Virus record (IMG/VR): IMGVR_UViG_3300011432_000049
Span: 1-21,782 of that record
Origin: a virus
DNA length: 21,782 bases
Strand: one strand, 5' to 3'
Both the position numbers and the translations under genes were made by a program. Under the pieces are notes generated by a model. The model did no database searches. It saw only the letters and a program-made list of their open reading frames with translations, and was not told where the DNA came from. Below, one piece after another: positions 7,385-14,504 of the stretch. The stretch's first letter is position 1, and every line of letters begins with the position of its first letter.

Positions 7385-8218
7385 ATGACTCGGACGGCCT
7401 ATGACCGCATGGCGGGCAAGCTCGGCACGTCCGACCTCGAGGACTACGAGGCTTTCGTCACGCACACCACTACCGGCAGTGCCGGTATCCCCGGTGAGCC
7501 TGGCCCACGGGGACCGGCCGGACCGCAAGGTCTGGCCGGTCCCATGGGACCGCAGGGCGTACCGGGTGCCGCTGGCGCTCGCGGCATCCCCGGCGAGACC
7601 GGGCCACAAGGACCAGTCGGCGAGGTCGGCCCTCCGGGCATCTCCGGCACTCCTGGCATCCCTGGACTCGAAGGTCCCGAGGGCCTGCCTGGACCGCAGG
7701 GCATCCAGGGCATCCAGGGCTTGCAGGGCATCCCTGGCATCCCCGGCACTCCGGGTGCTGTGGGCGCCGGCATCGTCGCCGGCCTCATCGTCATGTGGTC
7801 CGGCTTGGTCGCCAACATCCCGTCCGGCTGGGTCCTTTGCAACGGCCAGAACGGTACCCCAGACCTCCGTGACCGCTTCATCAAGGGCGCATCGGGGAAC
7901 CCAGGTGCCACCGGAGGCTCCACCACCCACACGCACGCCGCGCATACCGGCGTCATCAATCACACGCATCCCGTCACCGACCCCGGCCATACGCATCCGT
8001 TCTTCCCGCGGACGGCCGCGACCGGTGCCGTGTCCTCGATCGTCACGGGGACGCTCGACACCTCCTCGACCATCGCTGGGCCGAACCAGCCGCACATCCA
8101 GTCGGCCACGACCGGCATCACCACGGCGAATCCGGCTGGCGGCGTCTCCTCGCTGACCCACGACTCGCCGAGCCATGAGCCGCCGTACTTCGCGCTGTGC
8201 TTCCTGATGAAGACGTAG
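7385..8218 (+). CDS. Collagen-like fibre protein with His-x-His tip
   Basis: The 277-residue protein has three parts. Residues 1-30 form a short N-terminal anchor. Residues 31-127 are an unbroken run of Gly-X-Y triplets (about 33), rich in Pro at X/Y and containing [13 protein letters not shown]-type sequence, which folds as a collagen triple helix in other phage and bacterial proteins. Residues 130-277 form a tip resembling tail-collar/fibre heads: [21 protein letters not shown], then three HxH motifs (H182/H184, H193/H195, H202/H204) and a C-terminal [15 protein letters not shown]. HxH motifs bind metal in trimeric T4 fibre tips. The product is probably a trimeric surface fibre. Its place in the head module, not with tail fibres, is unusual. 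It starts two bases after the previous stop. Confidence 0.9.
   Translation: MTRTAYDRMAGKLGTSDLEDYEAFVTHTTTGSAGIPGEPGPRGPAGPQGLAGPMGPQGVPGAAGARGIPGETGPQGPVGEVGPPGISGTPGIPGLEGPEGLPGPQGIQGIQGLQGIPGIPGTPGAVGAGIVAGLIVMWSGLVANIPSGWVLCNGQNGTPDLRDRFIKGASGNPGATGGSTTHTHAAHTGVINHTHPVTDPGHTHPFFPRTAATGAVSSIVTGTLDTSSTIAGPNQPHIQSATTGITTANPAGGVSSLTHDSPSHEPPYFALCFLMKT
7475..7765 (+). repeat. Gly-X-Y coding tract (collagen repeat)
   Basis: About 33 consecutive codon triplets starting with GGN encode the Gly-X-Y run of the fibre. Within it, GGCATCCAG/GGCATCCCT-type 9-mers recur several times around 7695-7750, so the tract could expand or shrink by slippage or recombination. It is a coding repeat, not a CRISPR or tandem satellite. 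Confidence 0.85.
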
Positions 8219-8225
8219 GGGCCTG

Positions 8226-9095
8226 ATGACTGTCGCTGTCACCACCACCGCAGAAGCGCTAGACGCCAGCGAGCTAGGGGTCGATGTCGCCGACTTCCTG
8301 GGCTTCCCAGCGACCGCGCCCTACACCGTGCGCGTGGACTCGGAGTGGATGCGAGTCACCGCTGGCGCCGGGACGACGACATGGACCGTCACGCGGGGCT
8401 ACGCCGGCACGACTGCGGCCACACATCTCACCGCCGCGCCCATCTACCACGTCCCCGACACCTACGCGGACCTGTCGCGCATCAAGCGGCGGTTGCGAGG
8501 CGGAGCGGATGATGAGTCCACGGTCGACGACGACATCCTCTCCGACTCCATCGGAGCCGTGCAGTCGTACCTCGTATCGTTCCTCGGCCTGTTCCTGGGG
8601 CCGACGACCGTGACCCAGATACTCCTCGACGGGGCGCAGGCCATCGACAGCCGGCGACGGTTGTATGTGCCGTTCGGTATCCAGACACTCACGAGCGTCG
8701 AGGTCCAGCCCACGACCGGTGCGTCCTGGGCCACCGTGACTGCTGGGGACCTCATCTCGCGGCCTCGAGCCCACGAGCCGCGGGTCGACCCGAGCCAGCC
8801 GACCACGATGCTCATGTTCAAGGACGTGACCAGCGGCTCGTACCTGTCCTTCCCCTATGGCTACGACAACGTCCGCATCACCGGGACGCTGGGATGGTCG
8901 GCACCGCCCGCGAAGGTCGGAGAGGTCGCTGACACCCTCGTCATCCGCTTGTACCAGGCTCGTCAGACCGGCCAGCGCGACTACGTGGGCAATGACGACG
9001 AGGGCAACCCTGTCGTCAGCCGGTTCATCTCGGGCGAGGACAGGCGCCTGCTCCGCACGTTCCGCCATGAGATCTTCGGCTTCGGGTCCATCTGA
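8226..9095 (+). CDS. Head-tail connector/adaptor protein (probable)
   Basis: The 289-residue product has two parts. Residues 1-75 form a small beta domain ending in WTVTRGYAGTTAATH, a motif I know from several phage neck and fibre proteins. Residues 80-289 hold a helical connector-like part (YADLSRIKRRL..., with DDDILSDSIGAVQSYLVSFLG) followed by beta strands and a final helix pair (ADTLVIRLYQARQTG; FRHEIFGFGSI), which is the layout of head-tail connector proteins (gp6/gp15-like) that dock under the portal. The place between head and tail tube genes fits this. The 75-residue extension is longer than the usual adaptor. The stop overlaps the next ATG by one base (TGATG). Confidence 0.7.
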   Translation: MTVAVTTTAEALDASELGVDVADFLGFPATAPYTVRVDSEWMRVTAGAGTTTWTVTRGYAGTTAATHLTAAPIYHVPDTYADLSRIKRRLRGGADDESTVDDDILSDSIGAVQSYLVSFLGLFLGPTTVTQILLDGAQAIDSRRRLYVPFGIQTLTSVEVQPTTGASWATVTAGDLISRPRAHEPRVDPSQPTTMLMFKDVTSGSYLSFPYGYDNVRITGTLGWSAPPAKVGEVADTLVIRLYQARQTGQRDYVGNDDEGNPVVSRFISGEDRRLLRTFRHEIFGFGSI

Positions 9096-9232
9096 TGGCG
9101 AGGCTACCTGGCTATCTGAAGCTCGTCTCCATCGAGAAGGGCGATGAGCCCCTTACGGTGGAGTTCACCTTCCGCATCCGCTGGTGGCATCCCGGCTGGT
9201 GGCTTGTCGTCCTCCGAGAGATGTGGCGCTGA
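9095..9232 (+). CDS. 45-residue Trp-rich peptide in the neck region
   Basis: This very short gene is linked on both sides by TGATG overlaps: its ATG shares a base with the connector stop and its own stop shares a base with the next ATG. The peptide starts MARLPGYLKLVSIEKGD and ends in an aromatic cluster FRIRWWHPGWWLVVLREMWR with five tryptophans in twenty residues. The whole stretch between the flanking genes is exactly filled by it, which is the main support for its being translated. Function is unknown. It may be a neck helper peptide, or membrane-interfacial given its Trp/Arg/Val make-up. It is too short for any family assignment. Confidence 0.65.
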   Translation: MARLPGYLKLVSIEKGDEPLTVEFTFRIRWWHPGWWLVVLREMWR

Positions 9233-9684
9233 TGGATATCGCCGACATCGGCTCGGCCATCGCCGAGCTATTCGAGGACGTGACACCGCCCACGGGCTAC
9301 ACGGCCATCCAGAAGTCCACGCACCTTCGCCAGTCCGCGGCCGGCAAGCTGCCGCTCGCGGTCACGTCCTGGGTCGCCACCCGCGACATCACCTACGGCT
9401 TCGGCCGGCGCGAGGGCATCGCGGACTTCACGACCACCGTGTACTTCCCGAAGGCGAAGGACGAGGCCACCACGGACGAGATGCTGCAGGTGTGGCACGA
9501 CCGCCTCATCGACGCCCTGCTGGGGCAGCTTCAACTCGACGAGTGGGGCACCTCCAACGGCGTGCGGGGCGCATACGTGCGCTCTGTCACACCCGGCGAG
9601 GAGCAGCTTGGCGAGCCCTACTACGCCGCCATCGAGGTCGTCATCGAGGTCGACTTCGAGCACGCCGTTTCGATGACAGCCTAG
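9232..9684 (+). CDS. Tail terminator/completion-like protein (probable)
   Basis: The 150-residue protein lies between connector and tail tube genes, where the tail terminator (lambda gpU/HK97 gp11-like) is expected. Length fits. The pattern is also right: an N-terminal helix (MDIADIGSAIAELFEDV), central strands (ITYGFGRREGIADFTTTVYF), a helix (DEMLQVWHDRLIDALLGQL) and a final strand ending IEVVIEVDFEHAV. I chose the ATG at 9232 over the upstream in-frame option at 9184 because the latter would overlap the 45-residue gene, while 9232 forms a TGATG coupling. The role, capping the tail tube and joining it to the head, is inferred from place and size. Confidence 0.65.
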   Translation: MDIADIGSAIAELFEDVTPPTGYTAIQKSTHLRQSAAGKLPLAVTSWVATRDITYGFGRREGIADFTTTVYFPKAKDEATTDEMLQVWHDRLIDALLGQLQLDEWGTSNGVRGAYVRSVTPGEEQLGEPYYAAIEVVIEVDFEHAVSMTA

Positions 9685-9694
9685 GAGACCGCTC

Positions 9695-9946
9695 ATGCCC
9701 CGAAGCACCCCCGAAGCACCACCCATGGTGCGCCTCTATCCCACGACCGGTGCCTACATCCCAGGCGAGCCCGCCATCGAGCGCGATGTCACGTCCGAGG
9801 AGGCGGAAAGGCTCCTGGCCTATTCCCCCCCTGCCTACACGACCGAGCCGCCCGTCGTGGCACCCGACCCATCCGAAGACCTGCCCGAAGACATCGAGCA
9901 GCCCGTAGTGCTGGTCGAGCAGACCGGCGACCCGATCGAGGAGTAA
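9695..9946 (+). CDS. Small Pro/Glu-rich protein before the tail tube gene
   Basis: The product has 83 residues. The first half (MVRLYPTTGAYIPGEPAIE, then DVTSEEAERLLAYSPPAY) resembles small phage proteins with a V-T-x-E-E-A-E-x-L-L motif that often lie next to tail tube genes; the second half is acidic and Pro-rich (about residues 48-83) and likely disordered. The ATG at 9695 has a good AGGAG site that overlaps the previous stop. It ends GAGGAGTAAGCGATG, so its last codons also supply the ribosome site for the tail tube gene. Function is not known. Confidence 0.75.
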   Translation: MPRSTPEAPPMVRLYPTTGAYIPGEPAIERDVTSEEAERLLAYSPPAYTTEPPVVAPDPSEDLPEDIEQPVVLVEQTGDPIEE

Positions 9947-9949
9947 GCG

Positions 9950-10945
9950 ATGGCGATCACGGGCACCAAGCCCTTCTTCCGGACCCAGATCGGCATCGAG
10001 TCGACGCCAGGCACGGCGGTCGCTGCGACCCGCATCGCGCCCATCGTCTCGGGTAACTGGAACGAACACGGCGAGCGCGTCTTCATCGTCGAGGACCGCA
10101 ACTCGCTCATCAAGAACTACCGTGCCGTCGCCACCAAGCAGTTCGCCGAAGTGTCGATGGAGATCGCGCCGACCTTCGAGGACTTGCCGCACTGGCTCCA
10201 GTTCTTCGCCAAGGGCGGAGTGACAGGGGTCGTGGAGGACACGGCCGCCTATCGCTACACCTTCACGCCGACCATCACGTCCAACGACCTCAAGACGGCC
10301 ACGATCGAACTAGGCGACTCGACCCAGGAGTACGAAGCCGAGTTCTGCGTCGGCACGAGTGCGGAGATCACCTTCGCCCGGAACGCGCCGGCTTCCATGA
10401 CGGCGAACTTCCTCGGCAAGCAACTCACGGCCGCGTCCTTCACTGGTTCGCTGTCGCAGCGCGTGACCGAGGACATCAACGGTGCCCTCGCTGCGGTCTA
10501 CATCGACGCCAGTGGCGGCACGATCGGCAGCACGCTCGTCACGAACGTCCTCGAGGTCAAGATCGGCATCGAGACGGCACAGACCCAGTTCTGGGCTCTG
10601 AACGGCTCGCTGACCCCGGTCGATGTGTACCGCGATGCGCCTCGCGGCTGCTCGGTCGAGATGACCATCGCCTTCACGAACACGACAGAGTACGCGGCCT
10701 TCAAGTCGAACTTCAACGGCGACGACCCGCGCCTCATCCGGGTGAAGGTGCTCGGCTCGACGATCACGGGATCCAGCACCGCCAAGACGGCGCAGTTCGA
10801 CCTGTACACCGTTTGGGCCGAGTCGCCCTTCGGCGAGCAGGACGGGCTTCGCGTCATCAACCTCAGCGGCGAGACGGTCTATTACCCGAGCGCCACGGCC
10901 GACTGGAACTTCCAGATCGTCAACGACCTCTCCTCGCTGCCGTAG
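9950..10945 (+). CDS. Major tail (tube) protein
   Basis: The 331-residue protein has the marks of the large phage tail tube family: an N-terminus MAITGTKPFFRTQIGIESTPGTAVAATR with the GTAVAATR motif, then repeated beta-hairpin pairs and Thr/Ser/Gly-rich strands (FEDLPHWLQFFAKGG; AAYRYTFTP; AEITFARNAPASMTANFLG) and a C-terminal strand DWNFQIVNDLSSL. It polymerises into the hollow tube around the tape measure protein. Size is at the long end for the tube domain, so an added surface domain is possible. The start has a GAGGAG site inside the upstream gene's end. A strong hairpin follows the gene, and the tail chaperone genes come next, the usual order. Confidence 0.88.
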   Translation: MAITGTKPFFRTQIGIESTPGTAVAATRIAPIVSGNWNEHGERVFIVEDRNSLIKNYRAVATKQFAEVSMEIAPTFEDLPHWLQFFAKGGVTGVVEDTAAYRYTFTPTITSNDLKTATIELGDSTQEYEAEFCVGTSAEITFARNAPASMTANFLGKQLTAASFTGSLSQRVTEDINGALAAVYIDASGGTIGSTLVTNVLEVKIGIETAQTQFWALNGSLTPVDVYRDAPRGCSVEMTIAFTNTTEYAAFKSNFNGDDPRLIRVKVLGSTITGSSTAKTAQFDLYTVWAESPFGEQDGLRVINLSGETVYYPSATADWNFQIVNDLSSLP

Positions 10946-10957
10946 CACACCACGCCA

Positions 10958-10995
10958 TGCTGGCCCCTGCCTCCCCCTGTGGGCAGGGGCCAGCA
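10958..10995. terminator. Perfect 14-bp hairpin after the tail tube gene
   Basis: TGCTGGCCCCTGCC (10958-10971) and GGCAGGGGCCAGCA (10982-10995) pair without mismatch around a 10-base loop. No T-run follows on either side, so it is not a standard intrinsic terminator; it may stabilise the 3' end of the abundant tail tube message or weaken readthrough into the chaperone gene. The next ribosome site (AGGGGAAAG) begins four bases downstream. Confidence 0.65.
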
Positions 10996-11012
10996 CCTAC
11001 AGGGGAAAGCTG

Positions 11013-11399
11013 ATGCCAGCCATCGTCGATGTCCCGCTGCGCGGGCAGTTCACCGTCAAGGCCCACTCACGCCCGTCGCACGGGCAGACCAAGGCCATCT
11101 CGAGGGCTCTGCGCGCCCGACTGAAAGAGGAGCAGATCGAGGAACTGCTGGTCGACAACATCCTCACCCTTTGCACGGCCTGGGATGTCACCGACGAGGA
11201 GGGGCATCCGATCCCGTTCACGCGCGAGGGCATCGCCAGCGCGCCCGACGATCTCGTGACGGAACTCGCTGACCGACTGCAACAGTTCGTCAACCGCGGG
11301 CTGACCTTCGACCAGAAGGTCAAGGCCCTCGCGGACGACCTGGGTGACGACGACCCCAGGAAGGTCACGCTGCTGGGGATCATCGACTCGGGAAACTGA
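11013..11399 (+). CDS. Tail assembly chaperone, short form (gpG-like)
   Basis: The 128-residue product is the first of the two tail chaperones that hold the tape measure protein while the tube forms. It is helical and charged (RALRARLKEEQIEELLVDN; DDLVTELADRLQQFVNRGL), of typical length, and lies directly between the tail tube and tape measure regions. The ATG at 11013 has an AGGGGAAAG site. Its last codons are TCG GGA AAC TGA, which contain the slippery heptamer GGGAAAC; part of the ribosomes should move back one base there and read on into the long form. The family has little sequence conservation, so the call rests on place, length and the frameshift. Confidence 0.88.
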   Translation: MPAIVDVPLRGQFTVKAHSRPSHGQTKAISRALRARLKEEQIEELLVDNILTLCTAWDVTDEEGHPIPFTREGIASAPDDLVTELADRLQQFVNRGLTFDQKVKALADDLGDDDPRKVTLLGIIDSGN

Positions 11400-11620
11400 T
11401 CGACCCGGCCAGGCGGGTCGCCTACCTGGCCGGGTCGGGGCTGGGCGACCTCGACCACGACGACGAGGACATGGAGGACGCCGCCCTATTGGCGGCCTTC
11501 GAGTGGGCTCCCGCGTCGCTGGACGACGTCGACGAGATGCCAGAGCGGACGCTGTGGCTCCTCGTCTCCTACAGGACCGGCGTGGTGGACGCAGCCAGAA
11601 AGGGAGCAAGTGATGCCTAG
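11013..11620 (+). CDS. Tail assembly chaperone, frameshifted long form (gpGT-like)
   Basis: After -1 slippage at GGGAAAC (11390-11396), reading continues from CTG at 11396 to TAG at 11618-11620, adding 74 residues to give about 202. The added part (LIDPARRVAYLAGSGLGDLD, a HDDEDMED acid patch, LLAAFEWAPASLDD, RTLWLLVSYRTG) has good coding character and no start codon with ribosome site of its own, which is what the lambda G/GT system shows. The G part binds the tape measure protein and the T part contacts the tube protein in lambda. The end overlaps the next gene's start by 8 bases. The coordinate span is written as one block; the actual product joins 11013-11396 to 11396-11620. Confidence 0.85.
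11390..11396 (+). promoter_or_regulatory. Programmed -1 frameshift slippery site
   Basis: GGGAAAC fits the X-XXY-YYZ rule in the zero frame (G GGA AAC) and is followed directly by the zero-frame stop TGA. Lambda uses GGGAAAG at the same place in its tail chaperone genes. GC-rich sequence just after the site (CCCGGCCAGGCGGG near 11403-11418) could form a stimulatory structure with CCTGGCCGGG at about 11426-11435. Confidence 0.88.
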
Positions 11621-12146
11621 CGCTCCCATCACCTTCACGGTCAAGGGCCTGGACGACATCCAGCGTGGCTTCCGTTCGCTGCGCCAGCCGGAACTGACGC
11701 GGACCGCCAAGCCCGCATTCGCCGAGGGCTCCAAGAAGGTGTTCGTGCCGGAGGTCCGCCGGCAGGCCCCTCGCGGGCCGTCGCCTCACAAGTCAGCGGC
11801 CCGTGGCACCCGCGGGCGGAAGGGGCCGCTGCACAAGAACGTCACGACGCGGCTCCTCCCTCGCGGTCGTTTACCGGCGAGCATCCGCTCGTCGGTCCTT
11901 TTCGCGTATGGGACCAGCCCGCGTGCGTGGTACCGCCACTTCGTCATCAAGGGCACCCAGCGTCACTCCCTCGCGAGGGGAGCGCGGGTCAAGGGCAACG
12001 TCAACCAGTCGATGCGTCCCATCCATCCCGGCAGCCGGGGTAACGACTTCGTGGGTCGCGCGCAGAAGCGTGGCGAGGCCCCGTTCCTCCAGCACTTCAG
12101 CGGAGCGCTCATGAGCGTGTACAAGATGCGAGCGAAGGCGAAGTAA
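11613..12146 (+). CDS. HK97 gp10-like neck/minor tail protein (probable)
   Basis: The 177-residue, strongly basic protein starts with ITFTVKGLDDIQRGFRSL, the usual opening of HK97-gp10-family tail/neck proteins, followed by a helix (AFAEGSKKVFVPEVRRQAPRG), a linker rich in Arg/Gly, the GRLPASIRSSV element and a late HPGSRGNDFVGRA motif. Such proteins normally sit at the head-tail junction and their genes lie before the tail tube gene; here it lies between the chaperones and the tape measure gene. I chose ATG at 11613 over GTG at 11610 because of an AGGGAG site seven bases upstream. A minor tail protein with the same ancestry is an equally good description. Confidence 0.6.
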   Translation: MPSAPITFTVKGLDDIQRGFRSLRQPELTRTAKPAFAEGSKKVFVPEVRRQAPRGPSPHKSAARGTRGRKGPLHKNVTTRLLPRGRLPASIRSSVLFAYGTSPRAWYRHFVIKGTQRHSLARGARVKGNVNQSMRPIHPGSRGNDFVGRAQKRGEAPFLQHFSGALMSVYKMRAKAK

Positions 12147-14504
12147 GTGGTCACAGCGACGAACCAACTCACCATCATCGCCTCGTTGCAGGACCGCTTG
12201 ACGAAGCCCCTGATGGGCATCGAGAAGTCCACGGCGCGGCTCGATAAACAGTTCACGAAGCTGTCCGGCGCTGTCCAGAACGCCTTTCAGTTCTACGTGC
12301 GCTATCGGATCTTCTCGCTCATCAACCAGGGCATCTCGGCGATCGAGAATGCCATCCCCGGTCTCATCGCTCGGGGACAGGAGTGGGCGCGCACGGTCGA
12401 TGACATCTCCGACTCGACCGGGCTGGCAGCGGAGAAGTCGAGCCTGCTGGCCGGCGTCATGTCGGTCATGGTCGGTGATGCTCAGGGCTTGACGCGCGCC
12501 CTCGGTGCGGTGGCGAACAACGCTGCCAACCACAGCGATGTGTTCAAGCGTTACGGCATCGCTGTCCAGAACACCAACGGACAGCTATTGGACTCGTGGA
12601 CGATCTTGATGAACGTCCGCAAGGCCCTTTCCGACGTTGGCAACGGCTTCATCACGACCGCTGCCGCACGGGAACTTTTCAGCCGTGGCGGCCAGGTGCT
12701 CATCGACTTCCTGACGATGAGCGATGCGCAGTTCAAGCTGCTGACGAAGGACGTGCGGGAGTCCGGCGTCATCATGACCGACGCTGGCCTGCGGGCCGCC
12801 GAGGCGTGGGGCCGGACGCAGCGCAGGTTCGAGCAGCAAGTCACGGGCATCGCGAACCAGATCACCCAGACGGTGCAGCCGCTCCTGACTCGCCTCGTGG
12901 ACGGCATCACGAACTATCTGCGCCAGAACATGGCGAGCATCGTCGGCTTCGTGACCGAGGTCGTGTCATTCGTCGCCCATGCCGTCGCTGGGTTCCTGGG
13001 CATCGACATCAGCGGCCAGGTCCAGACGATGGCCGAGCAGATGGACGCACTCGCCGAGGGCTCCAACAAGCGGGAACGTGCCCTCTCGAAGACAGCCAAG
13101 GCCCGAGACGAGCAGACCGAGTCGGAGGACGGCTACAGCAAGGCGCTAGAGTCGCAGATCGACGCCATCGACCGTCAGCTTGAGGCCATGTCGCGGGTCG
13201 ACGACGCCGAGGATGCGCGTCGCGAGCACATGCGTCTGATGCAGGACATCGCTGACGCGCGCAAGGAACTGCGCGACCTTCGGGGTGAGTCCATCTTCGC
13301 TGCCGGTATGTCGGCGGCGGAAGCCGAACTCGCCCGCCAGGCACACGCCGCTGACATCGTGGACGCCCAGAAGCGCATCGGCGAGGCCCAGCAGAAGCTC
13401 GAGGAGCAGGAGCGCGACCGGGCTCGTGAGATGCGACGGGACGACCTCGAAGACCGCAAGGCCATGTTGCAGCAGCGTCTCGCCGCCCATATCAAGACGC
13501 TGGCTGACGAGGCCGCCGCCGACCGCGAGGCCATGGGTCAGATATTCGGCCCGGACGCGGGTGGCTTCGGTGGCATCACGGACAACATCAAGAAGGTCAT
13601 GGCAGCCGGCAGGGAAGGGCTGCTCAAGGGTGAGTTGGGCAAGCAATGGGGCGAGGACTTCCGGGCCAGTCTGGATGGCTTCTTCCGAGACCTCAACAAC
13701 CCCACGACCGGCCTCGGTGCGGCGTTCTCCTCCATCGCTTCTGTCGCGAAGCTGGTCGCCGACAACTGGATGCTGGTGGCCGCCGCTGGGGCGGCGATCA
13801 TCGCCCTCAACCTCGCGACGAGCCTCGGTAGGCTCGCTATCGCTATCGGCTCCATCCTCGCGCTGATCCCTGGTGCTGGGGTCGCTGCTGGTGTTGGTGC
13901 TGGTGCGGCGAAGGGAGCCGGGGCCTTGGGAGCGGCCGGGGCGGTCGCGAAGGCTGGCGGCGGCGGGCTCCTGGCGCTGCTGATGGGCCGAGAGGTCGCT
14001 TCGGCGGCGTTCGGCAAGAGCTTCGGGGCAGCCCAGCCGATGATCGACAACATCAACCGGCAGGGTGACGAGGCGTTCGACCGACTCGTCGCGGGCACCC
14101 AGAAGACCCTGCAAGACACAGCCAACAGCCTATTCGGGCCTGGCACATTCATCGGCGGCATCACTGGTGCCAACGCGGCGCAGAACATCACCTCTGCTGT
14201 CGCGACCGGAGCTAGGACATCCGAGAGGCTTGCCGCCCAGCAGGGCACGCTCGCTACGGCCCTCGGACCGGATGGCACGATGGCTGATGTCGCCACCTCG
14301 GCGGAACGGACCGAGGATGCCGTGGCGCCCTATGGCGGTCGCACGCTCGCCCAGTACCTCCAGCGCATCAGCGCGAACACCGGGACCCTCGCGTCGCAGC
14401 CGCTCGGCGTCGCGAACCTAGAACTGAATGTCGATCGCAAGACGATCCTGCAGATGCTCGGCGTGCCCATCAAGCGCGGCACGTCGACCCAGAAGCGGCA
14501 ATAG
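12147..14504 (+). CDS. Tape measure protein
   Basis: This is the longest gene (785 residues). The N-terminal 200 residues resemble other tape measure proteins (DRLTKPLMGIEKSTARLDKQF, VDDISDSTGLAAEKSSLLAG). Residues about 300-465 are coiled-coil with heptads rich in Ala, Glu, Arg and Leu (for example QKRIGEAQQKLEEQERDRA). Residues about 540-613 are hydrophobic and Gly/Ala-rich, the membrane-active type of segment of many tape measures. The start is GTG at 12147, directly after the previous TAA. By the rule of about 0.15 nm per residue, the tail would be near 120 nm, a siphovirus tail. No lysozyme or peptidase motif is seen. Confidence 0.92.
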   Translation: MVTATNQLTIIASLQDRLTKPLMGIEKSTARLDKQFTKLSGAVQNAFQFYVRYRIFSLINQGISAIENAIPGLIARGQEWARTVDDISDSTGLAAEKSSLLAGVMSVMVGDAQGLTRALGAVANNAANHSDVFKRYGIAVQNTNGQLLDSWTILMNVRKALSDVGNGFITTAAARELFSRGGQVLIDFLTMSDAQFKLLTKDVRESGVIMTDAGLRAAEAWGRTQRRFEQQVTGIANQITQTVQPLLTRLVDGITNYLRQNMASIVGFVTEVVSFVAHAVAGFLGIDISGQVQTMAEQMDALAEGSNKRERALSKTAKARDEQTESEDGYSKALESQIDAIDRQLEAMSRVDDAEDARREHMRLMQDIADARKELRDLRGESIFAAGMSAAEAELARQAHAADIVDAQKRIGEAQQKLEEQERDRAREMRRDDLEDRKAMLQQRLAAHIKTLADEAAADREAMGQIFGPDAGGFGGITDNIKKVMAAGREGLLKGELGKQWGEDFRASLDGFFRDLNNPTTGLGAAFSSIASVAKLVADNWMLVAAAGAAIIALNLATSLGRLAIAIGSILALIPGAGVAAGVGAGAAKGAGALGAAGAVAKAGGGGLLALLMGREVASAAFGKSFGAAQPMIDNINRQGDEAFDRLVAGTQKTLQDTANSLFGPGTFIGGITGANAAQNITSAVATGARTSERLAAQQGTLATALGPDGTMADVATSAERTEDAVAPYGGRTLAQYLQRISANTGTLASQPLGVANLELNVDRKTILQMLGVPIKRGTSTQKRQ

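Noticed and set aside
7690-7760. Short repeated 9-mers as a possible CRISPR or satellite
   Set aside because: The repeats are in phase with Gly-X-Y codons and have no spacers of constant length; they are coding repeats.
7262-8248. A 328-residue leftward frame opposite the collagen-like gene
   Set aside because: It is Arg/Asp/Ala-rich with no recognisable fold and arises because Gly-X-Y codons (GGN CCN) leave the opposite strand free of stops; the rightward gene explains the DNA.
9184-9231. Upstream start for the tail-terminator-like protein
   Set aside because: It would lie within the 45-residue gene; the ATG at 9232 forms the TGATG coupling and gives the expected N-terminal helix.
13146-14114. 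A long leftward frame inside the tape measure gene
   Set aside because: It is a shadow of GC-rich coding sequence; the rightward protein has clear tape measure features and continuous coupling.
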